Of a stretch of DNA of 64,000 bases, positions 40,859 to 54,854 are shown one piece after another (positions within the stretch are counted from its first letter, which is position 1; every line of letters starts with the position of its first letter). The notes beneath the pieces were generated by a model. That model did no database searches. It was not told the DNA's origin and saw nothing but the letters and a program-made list of their open reading frames with translations. The stretch is from positions 81,175 to 145,174 of the forward strand of contig DATBAK010000001.1 in NCBI GenBank assembly GCA_036271555.1, read 5' to 3'. A program made the position numbers and the translations under genes. This stretch comes from Acidimicrobiia bacterium (GTDB taxonomy: Bacteria > Actinomycetota > Acidimicrobiia > IMCC26256 > PALSA-610).

Positions 40859-42141
40859 GATCGGGTCGCGAGCGCGGCGCCCGCAATGTCGTGGCGGTAG
40901 TGCATGCCCGGGAACGAGATGCGGTCGAGCGCGGCGTACGCGCGGTCGCGTGCGTCGCGAATCGTCGGCGCGATCGCGGTGACGTCGAGCACGCGGCCGC
41001 CCGCAGTGACGATCGCGCCGTCGTCGCGACGCGCGGTGCCCGCGTGGAACACGGTCACGCCGTCGATCCCGGCCGCGGCTTCGAGTCCGTCGATCACGTC
41101 ACCGCCCCGCACTGGCGCCGGGTAGCCCTCGGCCACGGCGACCACGGTGATGCACGCGTCGTCGCGGAAGCCGACCTCGGTCTCCAACCGACCCCCCGCC
41201 GACTCGATGCAGTGGCGCAGCAGATCGGACTCGAGCCGCGGGATCACCACCTGGCATTCCGGGTCACCGAATCGCACGTTGTACTCGATCACCTTCACGC
41301 CGTCGTTCGTCAGCATCAGGCCCGCGTACAGGATGCCGCGATAGTCGATGCCGCGCAGGCGCAGCTCGTCGAGCGTCGGCCGCACCGCCTTCGCCATCGC
41401 CTCCTCGACGACGTCGGCCCCGGCCACCGGTACCGGCGAGTACGCGCCCATGCCCCCGGTATTGGGACCGCGGTCGCCGTCGCCGACCCGCTTGTGGTCC
41501 TGCGCCGGTGCGAGCGGGACCGCGTCGCGACCGTCGCACAGCACGAGCAACGACACCTCCGGCCCGCTCAGGCCCTCCTCGATCACCAGCGTTCGGCCCG
41601 CGTCGCCGAACGCCGCACCGGACAGGTAGTCGTGCACCGCGTCGCGAGCGTCGCCCATCGAGTCGGTCACGACGACGCCCTTGCCCGCGGCGAGGCCGCT
41701 GGTCTTCACGACGTAGCTCGAGCCCGACATCCGTTCCAGATACGCGAACGCAGCGTCCTCGTCGCCGGCACCGAAGGTCGCATGGGTCGCGGTCGGGACG
41801 CCGATGAGGGCGAGCAGCTCCTTCATCCACGCCTTCGAGCCTTCGAGCTGCGCCGCCGCGGCGGTCGGACCGAACGCGAGCCGGCCCCGCGCCTGCACCG
41901 CGTCGACCGCGCCGGCCACGAGCGGAACCTCGGGGCCGACGATCACGAGCCCGGCGTCGACTTCGTCGGCGAGCGCCGCGATCGCGGCCGGATCGTCGAC
42001 CGCGACCGGGACGCAACGGCCGAGCGCCGCGATGCCGGGATTGCCGGGCGCGGCGACGAGCTCGTCGAGCTCGGGCGAGCTCGCCAGCGCGTCCGCGAGC
42101 GCGTGCTCACGACCGCCTCCGCCGACGAGGAGGACGCGCAC
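40855..42141 (-). CDS. purD: Phosphoribosylamine-glycine ligase
   Basis: GAR synthetase, step 2 of purine synthesis, an ATP-grasp enzyme of 428 residues. Marks: RVLLVGGGGREHALADALA, LVIVGPEVPLVAGAVD, SGSSYVVKTSGLAAGKGVVV, DGDRGPNTGGMGAYSPVPV and VIEYNVRFGDPECQVVIPRL. GTG start 3 bp after the purA stop. Secure. Confidence 0.97.
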   Translation of the reverse strand: MRVLLVGGGGREHALADALASSPELDELVAAPGNPGIAALGRCVPVAVDDPAAIAALADEVDAGLVIVGPEVPLVAGAVDAVQARGRLAFGPTAAAAQLEGSKAWMKELLALIGVPTATHATFGAGDEDAAFAYLERMSGSSYVVKTSGLAAGKGVVVTDSMGDARDAVHDYLSGAAFGDAGRTLVIEEGLSGPEVSLLVLCDGRDAVPLAPAQDHKRVGDGDRGPNTGGMGAYSPVPVAGADVVEEAMAKAVRPTLDELRLRGIDYRGILYAGLMLTNDGVKVIEYNVRFGDPECQVVIPRLESDLLRHCIESAGGRLETEVGFRDDACITVVAVAEGYPAPVRGGDVIDGLEAAAGIDGVTVFHAGTARRDDGAIVTAGGRVLDVTAIAPTIRDARDRAYAALDRISFPGMHYRHDIAGAALATRS

Positions 42142-42144
42142 CGG

Positions 42145-43482
<1,338 letters not shown>

Positions 43483-43617
43483 TCAGCAGTCACGTTGGGG
43501 AGAGCGTAGTGGATCGGTCGCGTGTCCTCCCGGGCCGTTCCGGAGAGCCGCGACGGGGCCTCCTACGACGTGCGGGTTCGCCGCCGCAACCGACGCAGGA
43601 CCCGGTGGTTCGGCTCG

Positions 43618-44775
43618 TCAGTCGGCCCGTGCGAGCCGCTGGTTCACGCGCGCCGCCTGACGGGTCTGATGGTCCCGTTCGGCGAGATTGGGCGCGTGGC
43701 GCGCGGCATCCGCGTACAGGCGCGCCGCGAGCTCGAGCTCGCCGTTCTTCTCGTGCAGGTACGCGGCGACGGCCTCGCGCCGCGGAACGTTCGAGTCGAT
43801 CGCGGCCAGCGCGGCCAGACCGGCGGGCGCGCCGTCGGCCTCGCCGACCGCGACCGCGCGGTTCAGACGGACGATCGGCGTATCGGCGAACCGGAGGAGC
43901 TCGTCGTACCACTCGACGATCTGGACCCAGTCGGTCTCCTCGACCCGCGCCGCGTCGGCGTGCAGCGCGGCGATCGCGGCTTGCGCCTGGTATTCGCCGA
44001 GGCGATCGCGTGCGAGCGCAGCGTGCGTGATGTCGACGCCCTCCGCGATCAGATCCGTGTCCCACTGGCTGCGGTCCTGATCGGCGAGCGGCACGATGCG
44101 GCCGTCCGCGGCGGTGCGACTGCGGCGCCGGGCATGGTGCAGCAACATCAGCGCGAGCAGCCCCTGGACCTCGGGCTCGTCGACCAACCTCGCGAGCTGC
44201 CGCGTCAGCCGGATCGCCTCCGCCGCGAGATCGATCGCCCCGGAGTAGCCCTCGTTGAAGACGAGGTAGAGCACCCGCATCACCGTGCGCGCGTCGCCCG
44301 GACGATCGACACCCGCCCGACCGACGACGCGCTTCGCGCGACTGATCCGCTGCGCCATCGTCGGCTCGGGCACGAGGTAGGCCTGCGCGATCTGGGCCGT
44401 GGTGAGACCGCCGACGGCTCGGAGCGTCAGCGCGACCGCCGACGACGGCGTGAGATCGGGGTGCGCGCACAGGAAGTACAGGCGCAACGTGTCGTCGGCG
44501 CTCGGCACCGCGCCGGCCGGAGGCTCGATGTCGAACCGAACCTCCCGGTCGCGGCGTGCCGCTTCCGAGCGGGTCATGTCGATGAACGCCCGCCACGCAA
44601 CGGTCACCAGCCACGCCGTCGGATCGGTGGGTGGCTCGTGCTCCCACGCGGGGAGTGCGCGGATGAGCGCTTCTTGCACGGCGTCCTCGGCCGTCGCGAA
44701 GTCGACACCGCGACGGACGAGGACGCTCAGCACCTGCGGGACGAGCTCACGGAGCTCGACCTCGTCGACGGTCAC
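43618..44775 (-). CDS. ECF RNA polymerase sigma factor, ECF42 type
   Basis: 385 residues: sigma region 2 (VRRGVDFATAEDAVQEALIR, DPTAWLVTVAWRAFIDMTR), region 4 (TLRAVGGLTTAQIAQAYLVP then TMAQRISRAKRVV), and a long C-terminal extension of ~200 residues with TPR-like helices (LVFNEGYSGAIDLAAEAIRL, IVEWYDELLRFADTPIVRLN). This extension and the coupled DGPF-domain gene define the ECF42 group, where the extension replaces an anti-sigma factor. GTG start overlaps the DGPF gene's stop (GTGA). The inducing signal is unknown. Confidence 0.9.
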   Translation of the reverse strand: MTVDEVELRELVPQVLSVLVRRGVDFATAEDAVQEALIRALPAWEHEPPTDPTAWLVTVAWRAFIDMTRSEAARRDREVRFDIEPPAGAVPSADDTLRLYFLCAHPDLTPSSAVALTLRAVGGLTTAQIAQAYLVPEPTMAQRISRAKRVVGRAGVDRPGDARTVMRVLYLVFNEGYSGAIDLAAEAIRLTRQLARLVDEPEVQGLLALMLLHHARRRSRTAADGRIVPLADQDRSQWDTDLIAEGVDITHAALARDRLGEYQAQAAIAALHADAARVEETDWVQIVEWYDELLRFADTPIVRLNRAVAVGEADGAPAGLAALAAIDSNVPRREAVAAYLHEKNGELELAARLYADAARHAPNLAERDHQTRQAARVNQRLARAD

Positions 44776-45179
44776 TCCGTGACGGTCGGCGGTTCGCTCA
44801 TGAACGGACGGACCTCGAGCCACTCGTGAATGGGCTCGCCGTTCGCGCCGGGCGCGGCCGACAGCTCGCCCGCGAGCTCGAGCGCGCGCTCGAAGCTGTC
44901 GACGTCGATCACCATCCACCCCGCGATCAGATCCTTCGTCTCCGCGAACGGACCGTCGGTGACGGGTGGGCGACCCTCGCCGTCGGAGCGGACCCACACG
45001 CCGTCGGGCGCCAGCGCCTGCGCGTCGACGAACTCACCGCTGCCCTCGAGCTTCGCCGCGAAGTCGCGCATGAACTGGATGTGCGCCTCGACCTCGGGGG
45101 GGCTCCAGCGGTCCATCGGCACGTTGTTCACCGGTGCCGGGGCGCCTCGGTAGTGCTTGAGCAACAGGTACTTGGCCAT
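44772..45179 (-). CDS. YCII/DGPF-domain protein
   Basis: 135 residues of the YCII-related fold: KYLLLKHYRG at the N-terminus, WSPPEVEAHIQFMRDFAAKL, the defining motif VTDGPFAETKDLIAGWMVID, and a C-terminal VRPF strand. Members are the constant partners of ECF42 sigma factors; their chemistry is unknown. Translationally coupled to the sigma gene. A 16-bp palindrome lies 83 bp upstream of its start. Confidence 0.92.
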   Translation of the reverse strand: MAKYLLLKHYRGAPAPVNNVPMDRWSPPEVEAHIQFMRDFAAKLEGSGEFVDAQALAPDGVWVRSDGEGRPPVTDGPFAETKDLIAGWMVIDVDSFERALELAGELSAAPGANGEPIHEWLEVRPFMSEPPTVTE

Positions 45180-45261
45180 GGGGTTCTCCTCGGGTGACGC
45201 CGGCCCGTCCGGCCGGATTCACTCCTGGGACGGAGCCCGATCCGGGTCCTCGACATCGGGG

Positions 45262-45277
45262 CCGAGAAATTTCTCGG
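45262..45277. promoter_or_regulatory. 16-bp perfect palindrome between clpB and the DGPF-ECF operon
   Basis: CCGAGAAATTTCTCGG, AT-rich centre, one base downstream of the clpB stop and 83 bp upstream of the DGPF gene. Looks like a dimer operator for the downstream operon; with no loop or U-tract it is a poor terminator. Confidence 0.5.
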
Positions 45278-45278
45278 G

Positions 45279-47861
<2,583 letters not shown>

Positions 47862-47890
47862 GCGGTCCTCTCCGGTGCTCGGACTTACCG

Positions 47891-47919
47891 CAAAGTTGAC
47901 AACGTCATTATCAACTTTG
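47891..47919. promoter_or_regulatory. HspR-type operator of clpB
   Basis: Perfect arms CAAAGTTGA and TCAACTTTG with an 11-bp spacer. On the minus strand GATAAT within it serves as a -10 candidate. It overlaps the hspR stop codon. The half-site AAGTTGA also occurs at the dnaK promoter. Confidence 0.6.
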
Positions 47920-48342
47920 TTCCCGGTCCCGCAGGGTCGTGTCTCGCCTCGGCGGCACCCGGAGCCGGACGACCGTGCCCGGCACGACCGGCACGAGGTC
48001 GCGCCGGTACTCCTTGTGCGCGGCGTCGACGGCCTCCTTCGTCGTGGTCGCGGCCTGCGACAGCTGCGCCTCGAGCTCCAGGATGCGCGCCCGCGCGGTG
48101 GCCAGCGTGTGCTCCAGCTCGAGGATGCGCTCGACCCCGGAGAGTCCGACGCCGGCCTGCGTGAGCTCCTGGATGTGGCGCAGCAGCGCAATATCGCGCT
48201 CCGAGTACCGGCGGCTCCGACCCTGCGTGCGCTGGGGCTCGATCAGCCCCTTGCGCTCGTAGATGCGCAGCGTCTGCGGGTGGACGCCGGCGAGCTCCGC
48301 CGCCACGGAGATGACGTAGAGAGCGCGCGCGTCACGTTCCAT
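47911..48342 (-). CDS. hspR: Heat-shock repressor HspR (MerR family)
   Basis: Represses dnaK and clpB operons at HAIR sites with DnaK as corepressor. 143 residues: [20 protein letters not shown] and [20 protein letters not shown] form the MerR-type HTH, followed by [20 protein letters not shown] and a coiled coil ([20 protein letters not shown]). The C-terminal ~35 residues are basic ([12 protein letters not shown]). ATG at 48342 overlaps dnaJ by 11 bp. It ends inside the clpB operator, so the clpB promoter lies within the end of hspR. Confidence 0.95.
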   Translation of the reverse strand: MERDARALYVISVAAELAGVHPQTLRIYERKGLIEPQRTQGRSRRYSERDIALLRHIQELTQAGVGLSGVERILELEHTLATARARILELEAQLSQAATTTKEAVDAAHKEYRRDLVPVVPGTVVRLRVPPRRDTTLRDREQS

Positions 48343-49513
48343 CGTGGTTCCTTCCTGCCGACGCGGCGAGGTCGCCACGCGGATCCTCGGAGAAGACCTC
48401 GGTGAGCCGCTCGACGGCGATGCGCTGCTCGTCGGTGAGCGCCTTCGGCACCTGCACGTCGAGGGTGACGATGAGCGCGCCCTGCTTCACGCCCTTGCCG
48501 GCGACGCGCAGTTGTGTGCCGCTCTGGGTTCCGGGCTTCACCCGGATCGTCACCGGACCGTCGAGCGTCGGAACGGGAACCTGCGCGCCGAGCGCGGCCT
48601 CCGCGAACGTCACGGGAACGCGCACCGTCAGGTCGTCGCCGCGCCGGCCGAATCGCGGATGCGGCTCCACCGACACGATCACGTAGAGGTCGCCGGCGTC
48701 ACCGCCGTTCGCACCGGCCGCGCCGCGACCCTTCACCCGGATGCGCTGACCGTCGGCGACGCCCGCGGGGATGCGTACCTTGACCGTGCGCGGCCGCACC
48801 TCGACCCCTCGCCCGTGACACGTCGGGCACGGGTTCGGGATCACCTGACCGCGACCGCCGCAGTTCGGGCACACCTGCGAGAACGAGAACGGACCCTGGT
48901 CGACCGCGATCGATCCGGAACCACTGCACTGCGGGCACACGTCGGGCGTGGTTCCGGGGGCGGCACCCGAGCCGTGGCACGTCGAGCACGACGCCTCCGC
49001 GGTGAACGACACCGAGGTGGTGATCCCGCGCACCGATTCCTCGAAGCCGAGGTGCAACTGCGTCTCGAGATCACTGCCGCGCTGCGGTCCCGGCCGCCCG
49101 CGCCCGCCGCCTCCGCGCCCGCGCCGACCACCACCGCCGAACAGGCCGCCGAGGATGTCGCCGAACCCACCCTCGCCGCCGGCGTCGAAGGTGACGTTCT
49201 GGAAGCGCGGGTCGCCGCCGAAGAAGTCGTTGCCACCACTGCCGAAGCCGGCCGCGCCCGGCGAGTAGCCGTTCGCGACCATGTCGCGGACCCCGTCGTA
49301 CTCCTTGCGCTTCTCCGCGTCGCCGAGCACGTCGTACGCGGCCGATACGTCCTTGAAGCGCTCCTCGGCCGCGGTATCGCCGGGGTTCTGGTCGGGGTGC
49401 AGCTTGCGCGCCAGGTTCTTGTAGGCGCGCTTGATCTCCTTCTCGTTCGCGCCCTGCGGCACGCCGAGAGTCGAGTAGTAGTCCTTCTCGAACCACTCGC
49501 GCTGCGGCGCCAC
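48332..49513 (-). CDS. dnaJ: Chaperone DnaJ
   Basis: Hsp40 co-chaperone stimulating DnaK. 393 residues: J-domain with the HPD motif (ARKLHPDQNPGDTAAEERF), a Gly/Phe-rich linker (FGDILGGLFGGGGRRGRG), four zinc-finger repeats (CSTCHGSG, CPQCSGSG, CPNCGGRG, CPTCHGRG) and the substrate-binding C-terminal domain. This DnaJ1-like form is the one encoded in dnaK operons. GTG start 2 bp after grpE. Confidence 0.96.
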   Translation of the reverse strand: MAPQREWFEKDYYSTLGVPQGANEKEIKRAYKNLARKLHPDQNPGDTAAEERFKDVSAAYDVLGDAEKRKEYDGVRDMVANGYSPGAAGFGSGGNDFFGGDPRFQNVTFDAGGEGGFGDILGGLFGGGGRRGRGGGGRGRPGPQRGSDLETQLHLGFEESVRGITTSVSFTAEASCSTCHGSGAAPGTTPDVCPQCSGSGSIAVDQGPFSFSQVCPNCGGRGQVIPNPCPTCHGRGVEVRPRTVKVRIPAGVADGQRIRVKGRGAAGANGGDAGDLYVIVSVEPHPRFGRRGDDLTVRVPVTFAEAALGAQVPVPTLDGPVTIRVKPGTQSGTQLRVAGKGVKQGALIVTLDVQVPKALTDEQRIAVERLTEVFSEDPRGDLAASAGRNHDGT

Positions 49514-49515
49514 GG

Positions 49516-50082
49516 CTACCCGTTCGCCTCTCCCGGACGCTCGCCGAGCGCCGCGTCCGAACGCGTCACCTTCACCATCGCCGGTCGCAACACCCGACCG
49601 TTCAGCGCGTAGCCCGTGCGCAGCACGTCGCCGACGCGCGGCTCGCCGTCGCCGTCGTCCTGCATCACCGCTTCGTGCAAGTTCGGGTCGAACTCCACGT
49701 CGAGCTCCGCGATGCGCGCGAGGCCCTGGCGTTCGAGCACGCCGTTCAACTCGCCGACCGCGAGCTCGACGCCCTTGCGCACCTTCTCGTCGGCGTCGCC
49801 GAGGCTCACGACCGCCATCTCGAACGCGTCGAGCGCCGGCAGCATCGCCTCGACGAGCTGCTCGGTCGCGCGCTGCGACAGCGCAGCCTGATCGCGCATC
49901 ACGCGCTTGCGGTAGTTCTCGAAGTCGGCCTGGATCCGCTGCGCCGCGCCGCGCAGCTCGTCGCGCTCCGCGGCGAGGTCACGCAGATCGGCTTCGAGCA
50001 ACTCCGCCTCGACCGCTTCCTCGTCGATCACGTCGGCGGCAGGACCCGGATCCACCGGGCCCTGCGTCGCGTCGTCGCTCAT
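49516..50082 (-). CDS. grpE: Nucleotide exchange factor GrpE
   Basis: Releases ADP from DnaK. 188 residues: acidic N-terminus and long coiled coil (LRGAAQRIQADFENYRKRVM), then the β-domain (FDPNLHEAVMQDDGDGEPRV, VLRTGYALNGRVLRPAMVKV), all conserved GrpE features. Start ATG 50082, 1 bp after the dnaK stop; the longer frame upstream overlaps dnaK and is rejected. Confidence 0.96.
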   Translation of the reverse strand: MSDDATQGPVDPGPAADVIDEEAVEAELLEADLRDLAAERDELRGAAQRIQADFENYRKRVMRDQAALSQRATEQLVEAMLPALDAFEMAVVSLGDADEKVRKGVELAVGELNGVLERQGLARIAELDVEFDPNLHEAVMQDDGDGEPRVGDVLRTGYALNGRVLRPAMVKVTRSDAALGERPGEANG

Positions 50083-50083
50083 G

Positions 50084-51925
<1,842 letters not shown>

Positions 51926-51984
51926 GGGGGTTCCTCCTTGTCCCGGGCGGGCCGGGAGAACGGGTACGGGATCTCTACATCGAA

Positions 51985-52005
51985 CTTGAGTGCGACCGAC
52001 TATAG
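51985..52005. promoter_or_regulatory. HAIR-like HspR operator of the dnaK operon
   Basis: CTTGAGT, seven bases, then ACTATAG; consensus HAIR is CTTGAGT-N7-ACTCAAG, so 12 of 14 positions match. The right arm covers the -10 box. A further half-site AAGTTGAGTG lies at 52006-52015. Confidence 0.75.
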
Positions 52006-52027
52006 AAGTTGAGTGTGGTGCCATCAA
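51999..52027 (-). promoter_or_regulatory. dnaK operon promoter
   Basis: Read on the minus strand: -35 TTGATG (52027-52022), 17-bp spacer, -10 TATAGT (52004-51999). Close to the vegetative consensus and overlapped by the HAIR-like operator. Confidence 0.7.
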
Positions 52028-52048
52028 TTCCCGTTCGGCGACGATCCC

Positions 52049-52077
52049 GTGACGCCGATCGGAACTCTCGGTAGATT
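52049..52077 (+). promoter_or_regulatory. Leaderless promoter of the cNMP-binding protein gene
   Basis: -35 GTGACG, 17-bp spacer, -10 TAGATT (52072-52077), then six bases to the ATG at 52084. The same TAGATT-N6-start arrangement recurs at 52626-52638. Confidence 0.5.
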
Positions 52078-52083
52078 TCGCCG

Positions 52084-52512
52084 ATGGCGCGCCGTGATCA
52101 GTTCATCGACCACCTCTCCCAGGTCCCGCTCTTCTCGGCCCTCTCCCGTCGGGAGCTCTCGCTCGTGGCCCGGCGGGCCGAGGACGTGTCCGTGCCCGCG
52201 GGCAAGGTGCTGGTCTCCGAAGGGGAGACCGGCCGGCAGTTCTTCGTGATCATGGCGGGCACCGCCAAGCTGACCCGACGAGGCCGGCGGATCGCGACGC
52301 TCGGGCCCGGCACGTCCTTCGGTGAGCTGGCGCTCCTCGACAAGCACCCGCGTAACGCGACCGCGGTCGCGGAGACGCCGATGGAGCTCGTCGTCATCGG
52401 CCAGCGGGAGTTCGCCGGACTGATCGACGACGTGCCCGGCTTCGCGCGCAAGCTGCTCGCCGCGATGGCCGGTCGGCTGCGCGTCGCCGACGCCAAGGAA
52501 CAAGAAGTCTGA
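52084..52512 (+). CDS. Cyclic-nucleotide-binding-domain protein without HTH
   Basis: 142 residues forming one CRP-like β-roll: [40 protein letters not shown], the phosphate-binding cassette [20 protein letters not shown], and a C-terminal helix ([20 protein letters not shown]). The Crp/Fnr DNA-binding wing that should follow is absent, and the frame stops cleanly at 52512. It may bind cNMP and act through another protein. Divergent from dnaK and encoded on a probably leaderless mRNA. Confidence 0.88.
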   Translation: MARRDQFIDHLSQVPLFSALSRRELSLVARRAEDVSVPAGKVLVSEGETGRQFFVIMAGTAKLTRRGRRIATLGPGTSFGELALLDKHPRNATAVAETPMELVVIGQREFAGLIDDVPGFARKLLAAMAGRLRVADAKEQEV

Positions 52513-52637
52513 GCCTTCTGGTCGGGCTCGACTTCCTAAGCCGGCGAGCGGCGCGCGGCGCGAGCACGCGACCTCGCCCGCTCCCATCCCGCGTCCCGGA
52601 GGGCGAGCGCAGCAGGCCCGACCAGTAGATTCCGCCC

Positions 52638-54848
52638 GTGCGCATCAGGCCGAAGCCGCATCAAGTCGTCTTCGTCGTCGGCGTCCTCCTCGCGGTCTTC
52701 ACGCTCGCGTCGGGACTCGTGCCGACGATCACGCACTGGGAGGACACGTCGAGCGTCCAGCGCCCGACGTTCATCGACATCCCCAGCCCGGTCAAGCTCG
52801 CGTTCTACCTGACGCTCTCGGCGATGCTCTTCATCGCCGCGTGGCTCGCGTCCGATCGGGTGCGCAACTACGAGCGCGGCGGACCCGACAACCGGCGCAC
52901 GACGCGCAAGAACGTGAAGCAGCGCCTCGCCGATTTCCGCGCCGGCGTCTACATGCAGACGCTCCTGCGCGACCCGGCCGCGGGCATCATGCACTCGGCG
53001 ATCTACTTCGGTTTCCTCGGCCTGTTCATCGCGACCGTGATCCTCGAGCTGAACCACCAGCTTCCCGGTTCGTGGCAGTTCCTGCACGGCGACACCTACA
53101 AGGCGTATTCGGCGGGCTCCGACTTCGCGGGCCTCGTGTTCCTCGCCGGCATCGTGTGGGCGATCGGCCGTCGCTACGTGCAGCGCCCGTACCGCATCCG
53201 CATCAAGACGAAGCCCGAGGACGCGATGATCCTCGGCACGTTCGCGCTGCTCGCGATCACGGGCTTCTTCACCGAAGCGTGCCGGATCGCCTACGTCGGA
53301 CGCCCCGACTTCGAGAAGTTCTCGTTCATCGGCTATCCGCTCTCGTACGTCATCAGGAACTGGTCGGTGACGTCGCTGCAGGACGCGCACCGCTGGATGT
53401 GGGGCGTGCACGTCGTGTCGTTCCTCGCGTTCCTCGTGATCCTGCCGACCACGAAGCTGCGCCACATGTTCACGTCGCCCATGAACATGTACCTGCGCGA
53501 CAAGGAGCGTCCGAAGGGCGCGATGAAGCCGATGCCGAACCTCATGGAGACCGAGCTCGAGACGTTCGGCGCCTCGGTCGTCGAGGACTTCACGTGGAAG
53601 CAGCTGTTCGACACCGACGCGTGCACCATCTGCGGGCGCTGCACGTCGGTGTGTCCCGCGCACGCGACCGGCAAGCCGCTCGACCCGCGCGAGATCGTGC
53701 TGAAGGTCGGCGAGGTGATGACCGCGACGGGCTCACCCGCGGTGTCGCCGCCGGTCGGCACTGATCGCGAGATCACCGTCGGTGCCGACTCGCTGTTCGA
53801 GCGCATCACGTCGGAAGAGTTGTGGGCGTGCACGTCGTGCAAGGCGTGCGACGAGATCTGCCCCGTCAACATCGAGATCCTCGACAAGATCCTCGACATG
53901 CGGCGCTACAAGTCGCTGATGGAGAGCGACTTCCCGACCGAGCTCGGTCGCACGTACGTCGCGATGGAGAACCAGTCGAACGTCTACGCGATGAACCAGG
54001 GCGAGCGCGCCGACTGGGCGGCGTCGATCGAGGGCGTCGAGATCGTCGACCCCGGTCAGCCGTTCGAGCACGAGTACCTGTACTGGGTGGGCTGCGCGGG
54101 CTCGTTCGACGACCGCAACAAGAAGACGAGCCGCGCGATGGCGAAGCTCATGCAGCGCGCCAAGCTCGACTTCGCGATCCTCGGGCCGAGCGAGCTCTGC
54201 ACCGGCGACTCCGCGCGTCGCTCGGGCAACGAGTACATCTTCCAGATGCTCGCGATGCAGAACATCGAGACGCTCAACGGCATGGGCGTGAAGAAGATCG
54301 TCACGCAGTGCCCGCACTGCTTCAACACGTTGAAGAACGAGTACCCGCAGCTCGACGGCAACTACGAGGTCATCCACCACTCGCAGCTGCTCGAGCAGCT
54401 CGTCGCCGAGGGGCGCCTCGTGCTCACGGGCGCGTCACTCGAGGAGCGGGTCACGTACCACGACTCGTGCTACCTCGGACGCCACAACGACGTGTACCTC
54501 GCGCCGCGCAGGGTGATCGGATCGCTCGCGGGGATCGAGGTCGTCGAGATGCCGCGCAACGGCACGCGCGGCATGTGCTGCGGCGCGGGCGGCGCGCGCA
54601 TGTGGATGGAGGAGAGCATCGGCAAGAAGGTCAACGCCGAGCGCTCGGAAGAAGCGGTCGGGACCGGTGCGACCCGCATCGCGGTCGCGTGCCCGTTCTG
54701 CTACGTGATGATGGAAGACGGCGTGAAGGGCCAGGGCAAGGACGAGGAAGTGCGCGTCAGCGACATCGCCGAGCTCGTCCTCGAGGCGCTCGACAACGAG
54801 GACCGCAGCCCCGCGCCCGTCACCGCGAACTTCACGCAGGGCGTGTAG
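52638..54848 (+). CDS. EtfD-like membrane Fe-S reductase (heterodisulfide-reductase type)
   Basis: 736 residues. N-terminal membrane domain of about six helices (HQVVFVVGVLLAVFTLASGL, IYFGFLGLFIATVILEL, FALLAITGFFTEACRIAYVG, VVSFLAFLVILPTT). Then come two 4Fe-4S sites (CTICGRCTSVCPAHA and CTSCKACDEICPVN) and CCG-type cysteine modules (CPHCFNTLKNEY, GMCCGAGGARMWMEE, ACPFCYVMMED). The architecture matches mycobacterial EtfD, thought to pass electrons from electron-transfer flavoprotein (fatty-acid oxidation) to the quinone pool. ETF genes are not in the window. GTG start with TAGATT six bases upstream. Confidence 0.88.
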   Translation: MRIRPKPHQVVFVVGVLLAVFTLASGLVPTITHWEDTSSVQRPTFIDIPSPVKLAFYLTLSAMLFIAAWLASDRVRNYERGGPDNRRTTRKNVKQRLADFRAGVYMQTLLRDPAAGIMHSAIYFGFLGLFIATVILELNHQLPGSWQFLHGDTYKAYSAGSDFAGLVFLAGIVWAIGRRYVQRPYRIRIKTKPEDAMILGTFALLAITGFFTEACRIAYVGRPDFEKFSFIGYPLSYVIRNWSVTSLQDAHRWMWGVHVVSFLAFLVILPTTKLRHMFTSPMNMYLRDKERPKGAMKPMPNLMETELETFGASVVEDFTWKQLFDTDACTICGRCTSVCPAHATGKPLDPREIVLKVGEVMTATGSPAVSPPVGTDREITVGADSLFERITSEELWACTSCKACDEICPVNIEILDKILDMRRYKSLMESDFPTELGRTYVAMENQSNVYAMNQGERADWAASIEGVEIVDPGQPFEHEYLYWVGCAGSFDDRNKKTSRAMAKLMQRAKLDFAILGPSELCTGDSARRSGNEYIFQMLAMQNIETLNGMGVKKIVTQCPHCFNTLKNEYPQLDGNYEVIHHSQLLEQLVAEGRLVLTGASLEERVTYHDSCYLGRHNDVYLAPRRVIGSLAGIEVVEMPRNGTRGMCCGAGGARMWMEESIGKKVNAERSEEAVGTGATRIAVACPFCYVMMEDGVKGQGKDEEVRVSDIAELVLEALDNEDRSPAPVTANFTQGV

Positions 54849-54854
54849 CTACCG

